DNA of 64,000 bases from CAKZLS01 sp963701445 (GTDB taxonomy: Bacteria > Pseudomonadota > Alphaproteobacteria > Rhodospirillales > Defluviicoccaceae): positions 106,436 to 170,435 of the forward strand of contig CAVPAM010000003.1 of NCBI GenBank assembly GCA_963701445.1, read 5' to 3'. The translations under genes were made by a program, and so were the position numbers. The number at the start of each line of letters is the position of its first letter. Within the stretch, counting starts at the first letter, position 1. The notes under the pieces are model-generated. The model was not told the origin of the DNA and searched no databases. It saw only the letters and a list, made by a program, of their open reading frames with translations. Shown piece after piece: positions 27,369 through 37,234 of the stretch.

Positions 27369-29642
27369 ATGGAACACGGACAAACTGTCCTCGTTCTTCG
27401 CCGCCTGCTGGCCCGCATCCGCGATGTCATGGCCGGCCCGGGAACGTCCCAGGATCGTCTGAACAGCGTCGTTTCCACCATCGCCAAGGACCTGGGCGCC
27501 GAAGTCTGCTCGCTGTATATCCGCAGGGCCGGCGATGTCCTGGAATTGTTCGCGACGGAGGGCCTTCGCCCGACGGCGGTGCGCCATACCCGGTTGACGA
27601 TCGGCGAGGGGCTGATCGGTGAAATCGCCGCCAAGGGTCGGCCGCTCGCCTTCGCCGACGCTCGGAGCCATCCCAGTTTTGCCTACCGGCCGGAAACCGG
27701 GGAAGATCGGTTCTCCTCGCTGATGGGCGTGCCGATCCTCCGCGCCGGGCGGGGGATGGGCGTGCTCGCGGTGCAGAACGTCGAGCCCCGCGAGTATACC
27801 GAGGAAGAAATAGAGGCCCTGCAGACCGTCGCGATGGTTCTCGCCGAACTGGTCGCCGGCGGCGGCCTGCTCAAGGGCGACGACGTTCCGCTTGTCGCCG
27901 ACATCGCTCTTCTGCCCATGCGTTTCGAGGGCGTCCGGCTCAATTCCGGCCTGGCCCTCGGGGCCGCCATACTGCATCAACGCCGTTTCGTCGCGCGCCG
28001 GATGGTCGCCGAGGACACCGCGCACGAGCACGAGCGGTTACGCGCCGCCGTGGCGGACATGCACGGCGCGCTCGACGACATGCTTCGATCCTCGGATTTC
28101 GCGGCGGGCGGCGAACACCGCGATGTCCTGGAGGCGTATCGGATGATCGCCCAGGACGTGGGGTGGCTGCGGAGGATCGGCGAGGCCATCAGCACGGGGC
28201 TGACCGCCGAGGCGGCCGTACAAAAGGTCAACGACGAGACGCACGCGCGCATGAGCCAGGTGGCGGACCCCTATCTGAGGGAACGTGTCCACGATCTCGA
28301 AAACCTAGCCGACCAGCTCCTTCAGCACCTGCTCGGAGTGAAAGACGAAGGCGCCGAACTGCCCGAGGGCAAGGACGTGGTGCTGGTGGCGCGGAACCTG
28401 GGACCGGCGCAGCTCCTCGAGTACCAGCGGCGCCGGCTGCGCGGCGTCATTCTCGAGGAAGGATCGCCCAACGCCCACGTCTCCATCGTGGCCCGCGCGC
28501 TGGACATTCCCGTGTTGGGCCAGGTTCGCGGCGCCCTCGGCTTTATCGAGCACGGCGACCGGATCATCCTGGATGCCGATCACGCCCAGGTGTTCGTCCG
28601 TCCGAGGGACGACGTCCACGAAGCGTTCGTCCAAAGCCTGAAAGCGCGTATCGACCGCAAGGCGGCCTACACCGTCCTGCGGGATCTCCCGGCGGTCACC
28701 CGCGATGGCGTCCGCATTGCGCTGAACATGAACGCCGGATTGCTGGTGGATCTGCAGCATTTTCCCGACAGTGGCGCGGACGGTGTCGGCCTGTATCGAA
28801 CCGAGGTGCCCTTCATGGCGCGCTCCGTGCTGCCCGACGTGGAGAGCCAGACGAAACTCTACGGCCGGATTCTCGACTATGCCGCCGGTAAACCCGTGGT
28901 GTTCCGGACACTCGACGTGGGCGGCGACAAGGTGCTGCCGAGGTGGCGGCAGGGCGGCGAGGAGGAAAATCCCGCCATGGGATGGCGCGCCACCCGCGTC
29001 TTCCTCGACCGTCCGGCGATGCTGCGTCATCAGTTGAGGGCGCTGATCAAGGCTGCGGCCGGCCGTGACCTGTCGCTGATGTTTCCGATGATTTCCGATG
29101 TGGGCGAGTTCAGGTACGCGCGCGGGCTCGTGGACAAGGAGGTGGAGCGGCAGCGCGGCCTCGGCAACCTCCTGCCGACGACGATCCAAGTGGGCGTCAT
29201 GCTCGAGATTCCGGCCCTGGTGTTCCAGTTGAGGCCGCTGCTCGACATGGTCGACTTCATTTCGGTCGGCACGAACGACCTGCTCCAGTTCCTGTTCGCC
29301 AGCGACCGGGCCAACTGCCACACCTCGGAGAGATACGATCCGCTCTCTCCGGTGTTTCTCGGCGTGTTGAAGGATATCGCGAGGCAGTGCGATCTGGCGC
29401 GCGTGCCGGTAAGCCTGTGCGGCGAGATGGCGGCGCGCCCCCTGGATTCCGTCGCCTTGCTCGGTATCGGCTTCCGCAACCTGTCGGTGGCTCCTCCGGC
29501 GGTCGGGCCGGTCAAGGCGGCCATCCGGAGTCTGGATCTCGGGTCGCTGGAAGGATACCTGCTTTCGCTCTCCGACGCACCGGTCCAGACGATCAGGGAG
29601 CGTTTAAGCCTGTACGCGCGGGATCATGAGATATCTGTATGA
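27369..29642 (+). CDS. ptsP: Phosphoenolpyruvate-protein phosphotransferase, nitrogen PTS (EI-Ntr)
   Basis: A 757-residue protein with a GAF sensory domain (about 20-165) fused to PTS enzyme I. The phosphorylated histidine is in SPNAHVSIVAR near residue 370. The PEP-binding barrel carries GLYRTEVPFM, FRTLDVGGDK, ISVGTNDLLQF and the C-terminal LCGEMA. EI-Ntr passes phosphate to NPr and EIIA-Ntr, which regulate potassium, nitrogen and carbon functions, and no sugar permease is involved. It is the last gene of the lysC run. Confidence 0.95.
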   Translation: MEHGQTVLVLRRLLARIRDVMAGPGTSQDRLNSVVSTIAKDLGAEVCSLYIRRAGDVLELFATEGLRPTAVRHTRLTIGEGLIGEIAAKGRPLAFADARSHPSFAYRPETGEDRFSSLMGVPILRAGRGMGVLAVQNVEPREYTEEEIEALQTVAMVLAELVAGGGLLKGDDVPLVADIALLPMRFEGVRLNSGLALGAAILHQRRFVARRMVAEDTAHEHERLRAAVADMHGALDDMLRSSDFAAGGEHRDVLEAYRMIAQDVGWLRRIGEAISTGLTAEAAVQKVNDETHARMSQVADPYLRERVHDLENLADQLLQHLLGVKDEGAELPEGKDVVLVARNLGPAQLLEYQRRRLRGVILEEGSPNAHVSIVARALDIPVLGQVRGALGFIEHGDRIILDADHAQVFVRPRDDVHEAFVQSLKARIDRKAAYTVLRDLPAVTRDGVRIALNMNAGLLVDLQHFPDSGADGVGLYRTEVPFMARSVLPDVESQTKLYGRILDYAAGKPVVFRTLDVGGDKVLPRWRQGGEEENPAMGWRATRVFLDRPAMLRHQLRALIKAAAGRDLSLMFPMISDVGEFRYARGLVDKEVERQRGLGNLLPTTIQVGVMLEIPALVFQLRPLLDMVDFISVGTNDLLQFLFASDRANCHTSERYDPLSPVFLGVLKDIARQCDLARVPVSLCGEMAARPLDSVALLGIGFRNLSVAPPAVGPVKAAIRSLDLGSLEGYLLSLSDAPVQTIRERLSLYARDHEISV

Positions 29643-29884
29643 TGTAGGCATGTGTATGACGTTCGAGCGGATTTTGCCGGGTCTACCACCAAAACCTTGT
29701 GTAATAGGCGTTTGAGATTTATATCTTATGAAATACTGCGGCGTTGCCGGTTTGAGTTCTTTCTTGCCGATCTTTACGGAAGAATGGTCCGTGAAAGAAA
29801 AATACCTCTTGAAGACCGAAGATTTGTCCGGCGTGACTGAACCCGGATGTTTGTCGGAATATTGAGCGGGGCGGAGCGATAAAG

Positions 29885-31027
29885 ATGGCGAGGGAGGCCG
29901 AACAACAACGGGAGACCGAGGTGGGCGAGTTCCTGCGCGCTCGCCGCCTGCGGGATGGCCAGACCCTGTCGGAGGCCTCAAGGGTGCTGTGTATCCGCGA
30001 GGCGTATCTCAAGGCCATCGAGGACGGGCGTTTCGACGCTCTGCCGGGACCGACCTACGTGGCCGGTTTCATCCGCACCTACGCCGAGCACCTCGGACTT
30101 GACGGCGACAAGGTCGTCCGCCAGTTGAAGGCGGAACCGCGGAAGATGGACGGTCGCGCGGAATTGCGATTTCCGTCGCCGATGTCGGAAGGGGGCATGC
30201 CCAACGGCTCCATTCTGCTCCTCGGAATTTTTGTCGCGCTGGCCGCCTACGGCGCCTGGTACGTAAGTTCGACGCGAGACGAGAGTATCGCCGAGATCAT
30301 ATCGCCTCTTCCCGAGCGCTTGGTGGCCTTCGTGCGCGGCGACGGCGAAGCTTCCGACGCGGAGGACCCGGCGGAGACCCGGATCGCGGCCGAAACATCG
30401 CAGGACCAGGGGGCCGCGCCGGAGACCCCGTCGCCATCCACCGATCAGGGGTCGCGCCCGGTCCCGGGGGAAAACCAGCAGACAGGCATCGGCGTGGCCA
30501 GTCCGCCGGACGAAGCGGACCGCCCCGATTCGACGGGCTTGGGAAATCAGGCTCCCGCCGTCCCTCGCGGCGAAACGGATAGCGATTGGACCGCCGCCTC
30601 CGCCTCGGCCTCCTCGGAGGGCCAAGGCGCCGACGACGCGGAGTCCCGGAGTTCCATCGCCGACACCACGGTGGCCTCGGGGGACGCCGAGGATCCGGCG
30701 GACGCCCGGGACGCGCTCGCTCCGGACCAATCCCCGGCGGCGGGCCCGGCGTCGACGCGCATCATGCTGCGGGCGAACGGCGAGAACTGGATCGAGATCC
30801 GGGAGGGCGGCACGGACCGCCTGGTGGTGGCGCGGCTGTTCAAACCCGGCGAAACGTTCGACGTTCCCGACTCTCCCGATCTGCGGCTACTGACCGGAAA
30901 CGCCGGCGGGCTCGAAATTCTGGTCGATGGGGAACCGGTTCCGCCGCTGGGAGCGGCGGGCATGGTTCGCCGCAACGTGCCCTTGGACGCGGAGCGACTC
31001 CGGTCCGGCGAACTGGCTCGCAATTGA
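29885..31027 (+). CDS. rodZ: RodZ-like helix-turn-helix cytoskeletal protein
   Basis: The protein has 380 residues in RodZ order: an N-terminal HTH_25 domain (VGEFLRARRLRDGQTLSEAS through YVAGFIRTYAEHLGLD), a membrane helix near residues 109-125, a long acidic Pro/Ser/Asp-rich linker, and a C-terminal DUF4115 domain (ENWIEIREGGTDRLVVARLF, LLTGNAGGLEILVDG). RodZ couples MreB to the elongation machinery. It sits in front of ispG and hisS rather than beside mreB, which is a common alphaproteobacterial arrangement; mreB is 20 kb away in this window. Confidence 0.92.
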   Translation: MAREAEQQRETEVGEFLRARRLRDGQTLSEASRVLCIREAYLKAIEDGRFDALPGPTYVAGFIRTYAEHLGLDGDKVVRQLKAEPRKMDGRAELRFPSPMSEGGMPNGSILLLGIFVALAAYGAWYVSSTRDESIAEIISPLPERLVAFVRGDGEASDAEDPAETRIAAETSQDQGAAPETPSPSTDQGSRPVPGENQQTGIGVASPPDEADRPDSTGLGNQAPAVPRGETDSDWTAASASASSEGQGADDAESRSSIADTTVASGDAEDPADARDALAPDQSPAAGPASTRIMLRANGENWIEIREGGTDRLVVARLFKPGETFDVPDSPDLRLLTGNAGGLEILVDGEPVPPLGAAGMVRRNVPLDAERLRSGELARN

Positions 31028-31194
31028 CGGCGCCCGTCGGCATGTGTACTGACTGAGGCCCGGTCGCGGCTGCTTTTCGAGACTGGAGGCGGGCCGCGCC
31101 GGGAGTGCGAGGTTGACGGGTCGCCCGGGAATGCCGCTGAATGCGGCGACGGCGGAAACGCCGGCGGTGACCATCCAGTATGAGGTTCAGCGAG

Positions 31195-32481
31195 ATGGCG
31201 AACGAGTCGCCCGTGGTTCAAAGACGGAAAAGCATTCCGGTCAAGATCGGCGATGTGGTGATTGGCGGCGACGCTCCCATCGTGGTGCAGTCCATGACCA
31301 ACACCGACACGGCGGACGTGGAGGCGACCGTTGCCCAGGTGGCGGCGCTGGCGCGGGCGGGTTCGGAAATCGTCAGGGTGACCGTGGACCGGGAGGATGC
31401 CGCCAAGGCCGTTCCCCACATTCGCGAGCGTCTCGACGCAATGGGGGTGGACGTTCCCCTGGTCGGCGATTTCCACTACATCGGCCACAAACTGCTGCTC
31501 GGCCATCCGGCGTGCGCGGAGGCGTTGGCCAAATACCGCATCAATCCCGGCAACGTGGGGTTTCGCGAAAAGCGCGATCGGCAATTCTCCACGATGATCG
31601 AGGTCGCGCTGAAGTACGACCGCCCCGTGCGCATCGGTGTCAACTGGGGAAGCCTGGACAGCGAGCTGCTGGCTCGCATGATGGACGAGAACGCCGCGTC
31701 GCCCGAACCGAGGAGCGCGGCGCGGGTCACTCAGGAGGCGCTCGTGGTTTCGGCGATCGAGAGCGCCGCGAGGGCGGAGGAGATCGGCCTCGGCGCCGAC
31801 CGCATCGTGCTGTCGTGCAAGGTCAGCGAGGTTCAGAGCCTCATCGCGGTTTACGATCAGTTGGCCCGCCGGTGCGATTACGCGCTGCACCTCGGCTTGA
31901 CCGAGGCGGGAATGGGCTCGAAGGGCATCGTCGCCTCGACGGCGGCCATGGCGATCCTCCTGCAAGGCGGCATCGGCGACACCATCCGCGTGTCCCTGAC
32001 CCCTGAACCCGGCGGAGACCGAACCGAGGAAGTGATCGTCGCGCAGCAGATGCTGCAGGTCCTCGGTATCCGGTCGTTCATGCCGCTGGTGACCGCGTGC
32101 CCCGGATGCGGGCGCACCACGAGTACGGTTTTTCAGGAACTCGCGGGCCAGATCCAGGGCTTCATTCGCACCCGCATGCCGTCGTGGCGGCAGGACTACG
32201 AAGGGGTGGAAACCATGTCCGTGGCGGTCATGGGCTGCATCGTCAACGGCCCGGGCGAAAGCAAGCACGCCGACATCGGGATCAGTCTTCCCGGCACCGG
32301 CGAGGAACCGGCGGCGCCGGTTTTCGTTGACGGTCAAAAGCGCATGACCCTCAGGGGCCCGAATATATCGACGGAGTTTCAGGCGATCGTCGAGGACTAT
32401 GTCCGAAACCGCTATCCGCCGCGGGCGCCTTCGGCGACCGGCGACGAGGCCGGTTCCGCCACCCCCGCCGCCGCTCAATAG
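31195..32481 (+). CDS. ispG: 4-hydroxy-3-methylbut-2-en-1-yl diphosphate synthase
   Basis: This is the penultimate step of the MEP isoprenoid pathway, an Fe-S enzyme. It shows VVQSMTNTDTADVEATVAQV, DFHYIGHKLLL, RINPGNVG, GVNWGSLD, and the cluster ligands in TACPGCGRTTS and MGCIVNGPGE. The ATG at 31195 has a TGAGG site, giving 428 residues; an in-frame ATG at 31180 is less well placed. The C-terminal 20 residues are low-complexity Ala/Pro. It lies between rodZ and hisS. Confidence 0.95.
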   Translation: MANESPVVQRRKSIPVKIGDVVIGGDAPIVVQSMTNTDTADVEATVAQVAALARAGSEIVRVTVDREDAAKAVPHIRERLDAMGVDVPLVGDFHYIGHKLLLGHPACAEALAKYRINPGNVGFREKRDRQFSTMIEVALKYDRPVRIGVNWGSLDSELLARMMDENAASPEPRSAARVTQEALVVSAIESAARAEEIGLGADRIVLSCKVSEVQSLIAVYDQLARRCDYALHLGLTEAGMGSKGIVASTAAMAILLQGGIGDTIRVSLTPEPGGDRTEEVIVAQQMLQVLGIRSFMPLVTACPGCGRTTSTVFQELAGQIQGFIRTRMPSWRQDYEGVETMSVAVMGCIVNGPGESKHADIGISLPGTGEEPAAPVFVDGQKRMTLRGPNISTEFQAIVEDYVRNRYPPRAPSATGDEAGSATPAAAQ

Positions 32482-32532
32482 CCGGTCCCGCGACCGGCCC
32501 CACGGTTGGCCCCTTAACTGGATACGTTTCGC

Positions 32533-33777
32533 ATGAGCGCCTTGAAGCCGGTCCGCGGCACCCGCGACATTCTGCCAGAGGAAAGCCGGCGGCGGCGGCG
32601 GATCGAGAGCGTTGCGTTCGACCTGGCCACGCGCTACGGGTTCGGCGAAATCTCCACCCCGGTGTTCGAGTTCACCGAGGTCTTCGCCCGCACGCTCGGC
32701 GACAGCTCGGACATCGTCACCAAGGAGATGTACACCTTCGCCGATCGCGGCGGCGAGAGCATCACCCTCCGTCCGGAGAACACCGCCGGTGTCGCGCGCG
32801 CGTTCATCTCCAACGGCCTGACCCAGCACACGCCCCTTAAGCTGTTCTATCGCGGGCCGATGTTTCGCTACGAGCGGCCGCAGAAGGGCCGCTACCGGCA
32901 GTTTCACCAGATCGGAGTGGAGCTGATCGGGATCGCGGAGCCGCTGGCCGACGCCGAGGTGATCGCCCTTGGCGCCGACATCCTGTCGGCTCTGGGGTTG
33001 AGCGACCGCGTCGTCCTCGAACTCAACAGCCTGGGCGATGGCGAGAGCCGATCGGCTTACCGGGATGTCCTCGTCGACTATTTCCGGTCGCACCGGCAAA
33101 GCCTGTCGGAGGACAGTCTCCTTCGTCTCGAGCGCAATCCGCTGCGGATCCTGGATTCGAAGGACGAGGGAGATCGCGCGGTGGTGGCGGACGCGCCGCT
33201 GATTACCGACAGCCTCAACGGGGCGTCACGGGATTTTTTCGAGAAGCTGACCGGTTTTCTCGACCGCGCCGAGGTGTCCTATCGCGTCAGTCCGAGACTG
33301 GTCAGGGGACTGGACTACTACTGCCATACGGCGTTCGAGTTCACCACCGATGCCCTGGGGGCCCAGGGGGCGGTGCTCGCCGGAGGACGCTACGACGGCC
33401 TGATCAAGCAGATGGGCGGGCCACCCACCGCCGGCACCGGATGGGCGGCGGGCGTCGAGAGACTGATGATGCTGGTGGAGGACCCGGACCAGGGTCCCCG
33501 GCCGCTCGCGGTCGTGCCGCAGGGCGCCGAACACGTGGACGATGCCTTTGTCATCGCGCAGCGGTTGCGCCGCGCCGGGTTCGCCGCCGACCTCGGCTAT
33601 TCCGGCAATCTCGGCAAGCGCATGAAGCGCGCCAACAAGATCGATGCCCGCGCCTGCGTCATTCTGGGCGCGGACGAAATCGCCCGGGGCATGGTGACGA
33701 TCCGCGACATGGACACGGGCGAGCAGCGGGAGGTGGTGCTGGAGGATATTGAGGATCACCTCGGCCGCTACCGTTAG
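32533..33777 (+). CDS. hisS: Histidyl-tRNA synthetase
   Basis: The 414-residue class II synthetase has all the expected motifs: VRGTRDILPEES at the N-terminus, motif 2 in LFYRGPMFRYERPQKGRYRQFHQ, the histidine-binding loop LVRGLDYYCHTAFEF, motif 3 in GTGWAAGVERLMML, and a C-terminal anticodon-binding domain. The start is close behind ispG, and the stop is 7 bp before hemA, so they form one transcript. Confidence 0.96.
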   Translation: MSALKPVRGTRDILPEESRRRRRIESVAFDLATRYGFGEISTPVFEFTEVFARTLGDSSDIVTKEMYTFADRGGESITLRPENTAGVARAFISNGLTQHTPLKLFYRGPMFRYERPQKGRYRQFHQIGVELIGIAEPLADAEVIALGADILSALGLSDRVVLELNSLGDGESRSAYRDVLVDYFRSHRQSLSEDSLLRLERNPLRILDSKDEGDRAVVADAPLITDSLNGASRDFFEKLTGFLDRAEVSYRVSPRLVRGLDYYCHTAFEFTTDALGAQGAVLAGGRYDGLIKQMGGPPTAGTGWAAGVERLMMLVEDPDQGPRPLAVVPQGAEHVDDAFVIAQRLRRAGFAADLGYSGNLGKRMKRANKIDARACVILGADEIARGMVTIRDMDTGEQREVVLEDIEDHLGRYR

Positions 33778-33784
33778 CGGCGCC

Positions 33785-35074
33785 ATGACCGAAAGCATGG
33801 CCCCCACATGGCGCGCCCTGGTGGTCGGCGCCAATCAGAGATCGAGTTCCCTGAGCGTTCGCGACCGGCTGTTCGTCGAACATGACGTCATGGCGGCGTT
33901 TCTCGACGGGTTGCGCTCGAGCGGAATCGATCAGGCGCTGGTCATTTCCACCTGCGAACGGACCGAGGTGCACGCGATCCATCACGACCACGATTGGGCG
34001 TTTCGCCGGATCGTCGAGGCGATGTCCGGGCATGGAGAGATGAACCCGGAGGATCTCGAGCCGCAGGTCTACGCGCGGTCGGGAGAAGACGCGGTGCGCC
34101 ACATTTTTGCCGTCGCGGCGTCGCTGGACAGCCTCGTCATCGGCGAGCCTCACATCCTTGGACAGATCAAGTCCAGTCATCGGATCGCCCGGGAGGCCGG
34201 GATGACCGGCAACGAACTGGATACGATCCTGCAAGCCGCGTACGCCGCCGCCAAGCGCATCCGCAGCGAAACGTCGTTAGGCTCGTATCCCGTGTCCGTG
34301 GCGGCATCGGTGATCGAACTGGCTCGCGGGGTGCACGGCGATCTCGATCGTTGCGGCGGGCTCATGGTGGGGAGCGGGGATCTGAGCGAAATCGTGGCTC
34401 GGACGCTGATGTCGTCGGGACTGCACCGTCTGGTGGTCAGCCACCCGACCGTATCCCGGGCCGACGCCGTTGCGCGGGCGCTGGGCTGCCACGTGGCCGG
34501 CTTCGAGGCACTGCCGCAAACACTGCCGGCGTGCGATATCCTGGTGACGTCTCTCGGCACCCGCCGGCACGTGGTCACGCGCGAGATGGTCAAGTCCGCT
34601 TTGAAGGCGCGGCGCCGACGGCCGCTGGTTCTCGTCGATCTCGGGATCCCGGGAGACATCGAACCGTCGGTGGAAAAGTTGGATGACGCCTTCCTGTACG
34701 ATCTCGACGATCTCGAGCAGGTCGCCATGAAGGGACGCGCGACCCGCGAGAGGGAGGCGGCCGCGGCGTTGCGGATGCTCGAAGAAGAGGTCGCGGCATT
34801 CTTGCGGACCCGCGCGGAGCGTCAAGCCGTGCCGGCGCTGGTGGAGCTTCGCGCCTATTTCGAGGCGGCGCGGGACGCGGCGCTCGCCGATGCCGGCGGC
34901 GACCCGGAGAAAGCAACCCGGCTTCTGGTCAACCGGCTCCTGCACAACCCGTCGGAGGCGTTGCGCGACCTTGCCGGCCGGGGCCCCGATGGAGTGATGG
35001 ATTTGAAAGAGATGGAAAGTTTGCTCAACAGGCTGTTTGGACTGAGTCGCGGTCCCGGGGAGAACGGACAATGA
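33785..35074 (+). CDS. hemA: Glutamyl-tRNA reductase
   Basis: The enzyme reduces glutamyl-tRNA to glutamate semialdehyde, the first C5-pathway step to haem. The 429-residue protein has the catalytic cysteine in ISTCERTEV (about Cys57), SLDSLVIGEPHILGQIK, AAYAAAKRIRSETSLG, VSVAASVIELA, DLGIPGDIEPSVEKL and the YDLDDLEQVA hinge. The NADPH-binding part is unusual, with GSGDLSEIVA where GAGEMGELVA is normal and SHPTVSRADA in place of the usual NRT. The ATG at 33785 follows hisS by 7 bp, and the stop overlaps prfA. A GluTR is unexpected in an alphaproteobacterial neighbourhood. Confidence 0.92.
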   Translation: MTESMAPTWRALVVGANQRSSSLSVRDRLFVEHDVMAAFLDGLRSSGIDQALVISTCERTEVHAIHHDHDWAFRRIVEAMSGHGEMNPEDLEPQVYARSGEDAVRHIFAVAASLDSLVIGEPHILGQIKSSHRIAREAGMTGNELDTILQAAYAAAKRIRSETSLGSYPVSVAASVIELARGVHGDLDRCGGLMVGSGDLSEIVARTLMSSGLHRLVVSHPTVSRADAVARALGCHVAGFEALPQTLPACDILVTSLGTRRHVVTREMVKSALKARRRRPLVLVDLGIPGDIEPSVEKLDDAFLYDLDDLEQVAMKGRATREREAAAALRMLEEEVAAFLRTRAERQAVPALVELRAYFEAARDAALADAGGDPEKATRLLVNRLLHNPSEALRDLAGRGPDGVMDLKEMESLLNRLFGLSRGPGENGQ

Positions 35075-36144
35075 CGATGGAGTACAAGCTTGACCGGATC
35101 GTCGCCCGGCATCAGGAATTGGCCGACACCCTGGCAAGCTCGAAAACGCCAAGTCCGGAGGAGTTCATGCGGCTGTCCAAGGAGTACGCGGAACTGACCG
35201 GCGTGGTCGAGGCGATCAACGAGTTGAGGCGCGCCGAAGCGGAGTACGAGGATCTGGAAACGCTGGCGGCCGATCCGGAAGCCGACGGCGATGTCAGGGC
35301 TCTTGCCCGCGAGGAACTGGTTGAGATGGCCGACACATTGGCCGAAAAAGAAAGACGGATGCGGCTCATGCTGCTGCCGAAGGACGAGGCGGACGAACGT
35401 AACGCCATCCTCGAAATACGAGCCGGAACCGGTGGCGACGAGGCGGCCCTGTTCGGCGCTGATCTGTTCCGCATGTATCAGCGCTATGCCGAAAGCAGGG
35501 GCTGGAAGTTCGAGGTCATGTCGGTGCACGAGACCGGGATCGGCGGCTACAAGGAGGCTTCGGCGGCCATCTCGGGACGCGGCGTATTCGCGCGCCTGAA
35601 GTTCGAATCGGGCGTGCACCGGGTGCAGCGCGTCCCCGAGACCGAATCGAGCGGACGCATTCACACCTCCGCCGCCACCGTCGCCGTGCTGCCGGAAGCC
35701 GAGGAGGTGGACGTCAAGATCGAGGACAAGGACCTGCGCATCGACGTCTACCGCTCCAGCGGACCGGGGGGACAGTCCGTCAACACCACCGACAGCGCCG
35801 TTCGTATCACCCACGTGCCCACGGGTCTGGTGGTTACCCAGCAGGACGAAAAGTCGCAACACAAGAACCGGGCCAAGGCCATGAAGATCCTGCGGGCGCG
35901 ACTGTACGACCTGGAACGCTCCCGGGCCGACCAGGAACGCGCGGCCGCGCGCAAGCTGCAGGTGGGATCCGGGGACCGTTCCGAGCGCATTCGGACATAC
36001 AATTTCCCGCAGGGGCGGGTAACCGACCACCGCATCAACCTCACCCTGCACAAACTGGACCGGGTGATGAGCGGCGAATTGGACGAGGTTGTCGACGCGC
36101 TTATCTCCGAGGATCAAGCCGAACGGCTGGCGGAGACCGATTGA
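35071..36144 (+). CDS. prfA: Peptide chain release factor 1
   Basis: This 357-residue factor ends translation at UAA and UAG. It has the codon-reading PxT tripeptide as PET in VQRVPETESSGRIH, and the catalytic GGQ in SSGPGGQSVNTTDSAVR. It overlaps hemA (ATGA) and prmC (TTGA). The glutamine of GGQ is methylated by PrmC, whose gene follows, so the operon encodes both enzyme and substrate. Confidence 0.97.
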   Translation: MTMEYKLDRIVARHQELADTLASSKTPSPEEFMRLSKEYAELTGVVEAINELRRAEAEYEDLETLAADPEADGDVRALAREELVEMADTLAEKERRMRLMLLPKDEADERNAILEIRAGTGGDEAALFGADLFRMYQRYAESRGWKFEVMSVHETGIGGYKEASAAISGRGVFARLKFESGVHRVQRVPETESSGRIHTSAATVAVLPEAEEVDVKIEDKDLRIDVYRSSGPGGQSVNTTDSAVRITHVPTGLVVTQQDEKSQHKNRAKAMKILRARLYDLERSRADQERAAARKLQVGSGDRSERIRTYNFPQGRVTDHRINLTLHKLDRVMSGELDEVVDALISEDQAERLAETD

Positions 36145-37001
36145 CGGCGCCGGCAACCGTCGCGGGCGTCCTCGATGGCGTTCGGCGGATCCTCGCGGAG
36201 GCCGGCATCCCGGATCCCCGCCTGGAGGCCCGAGTCCTGGTCGGACACGTCCTCGGCGTCGGCATGGACGTGGTTCTGGGTCACCCCGAACGCACCATCG
36301 CCCCCGCGTTGACGGCCGACCTGGGTGTTCTGGCGAGGCGCCGCGCGGCGCGCGAGCCGATGGCCTATATCCTCGGTTTCCAGGAGTTCTGGAGCCTGCC
36401 CTTCCGCGTCGACCCGCATACCCTCGTGCCTCGGCCCGATACGGAAACGCTGGTGGAATCGGCGCTCGATTGGCTCGGCGCGGGCCGCGCCGGCGTCCGC
36501 GTCCTCGATCTCGGCACCGGCAGCGGCTGTTTGCTGCTGGCGCTGCTCCATGAACTGCCCGGGGCATGGGGCGTCGGCGTTGATGCGTCCATGGGCGCGC
36601 TCCGTGTCGCCCGCCGCAACGCCATGGATCTCGGGCTGTCCGGCCGCGCCGGCTTCGTTCAGGGCGATTGGGCGAGCGCGGTGGCGGGTCCGTTCGACAT
36701 CGTCGTGTCCAATCCGCCGTACATCGCCGATCCGGATTTCGCCGGACTGTCCCCCGAAGTCGTTCGATTCGAACCGCGCGCCGCGCTCTCCGGCGGCGCT
36801 GATGGGTTGTCGGCATATGGGGTGATCGCTCCCCAACTGGGTCAGCTTCTTGCGCCGGGCGGCGCCGCCTTTCTCGAGATCGGCGCCGGCGCGGCGGCGG
36901 ATGTGACAAGACTGCTGCAACGTCACGGTTTTCAGGACGTTGAAATCAAAGACGATTTGGCGGGTATTCCCCGTTGTGCGCGGGTTGCCGCGAGGCTCTA
37001 G
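36141..37001 (+). CDS. prmC: Protein-(glutamine-N5) methyltransferase, release-factor specific
   Basis: The 286-residue enzyme methylates the GGQ glutamine of release factors. It has the N-terminal helical domain (LVGHVLGV, then RRAAREPMAYILGFQEF), the PRPDTETLVE loop, motif I VLDLGTGSGCLLLALL and the catalytic NPPY in IVVSNPPYI. Translation appears to start at a TTG (36141) that overlaps the prfA stop, which suggests strict coupling. It closes the hemA-prfA-prmC run. Confidence 0.95.
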   Translation: MTAPATVAGVLDGVRRILAEAGIPDPRLEARVLVGHVLGVGMDVVLGHPERTIAPALTADLGVLARRRAAREPMAYILGFQEFWSLPFRVDPHTLVPRPDTETLVESALDWLGAGRAGVRVLDLGTGSGCLLLALLHELPGAWGVGVDASMGALRVARRNAMDLGLSGRAGFVQGDWASAVAGPFDIVVSNPPYIADPDFAGLSPEVVRFEPRAALSGGADGLSAYGVIAPQLGQLLAPGGAAFLEIGAGAAADVTRLLQRHGFQDVEIKDDLAGIPRCARVAARL

Positions 37002-37234
37002 CACCGCCGTGAAAAAAACAGTTGGAAACCAAGCAGTTCCCGACTATTTTTATTTTCGTGAGTGGCGAGTGCGCCACGGGAAAACACGCCGCAAGGCAGT
37101 GCTTAAGCACACCCCCGTAAAATAAGGTCAAGTCCAAGCCAGAAACCGGTTTGGCGCAGTGCCGAGATGGATCGAGCCCAACGCATAGGGGTTCAACGGT
37201 GCGAACGGGAAGCGGTAAAATATCATAAGGTGAA

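Noticed and set aside
30547..33099. 850-residue minus-strand frame opposite rodZ, ispG and hisS
   Set aside because: Same shadow effect: low-complexity composition, no family signal, and the plus-strand genes are certain.
34855..36909. 684-residue minus-strand frame opposite prfA and prmC
   Set aside because: It spans two confidently identified genes and is dominated by Arg/Pro runs.
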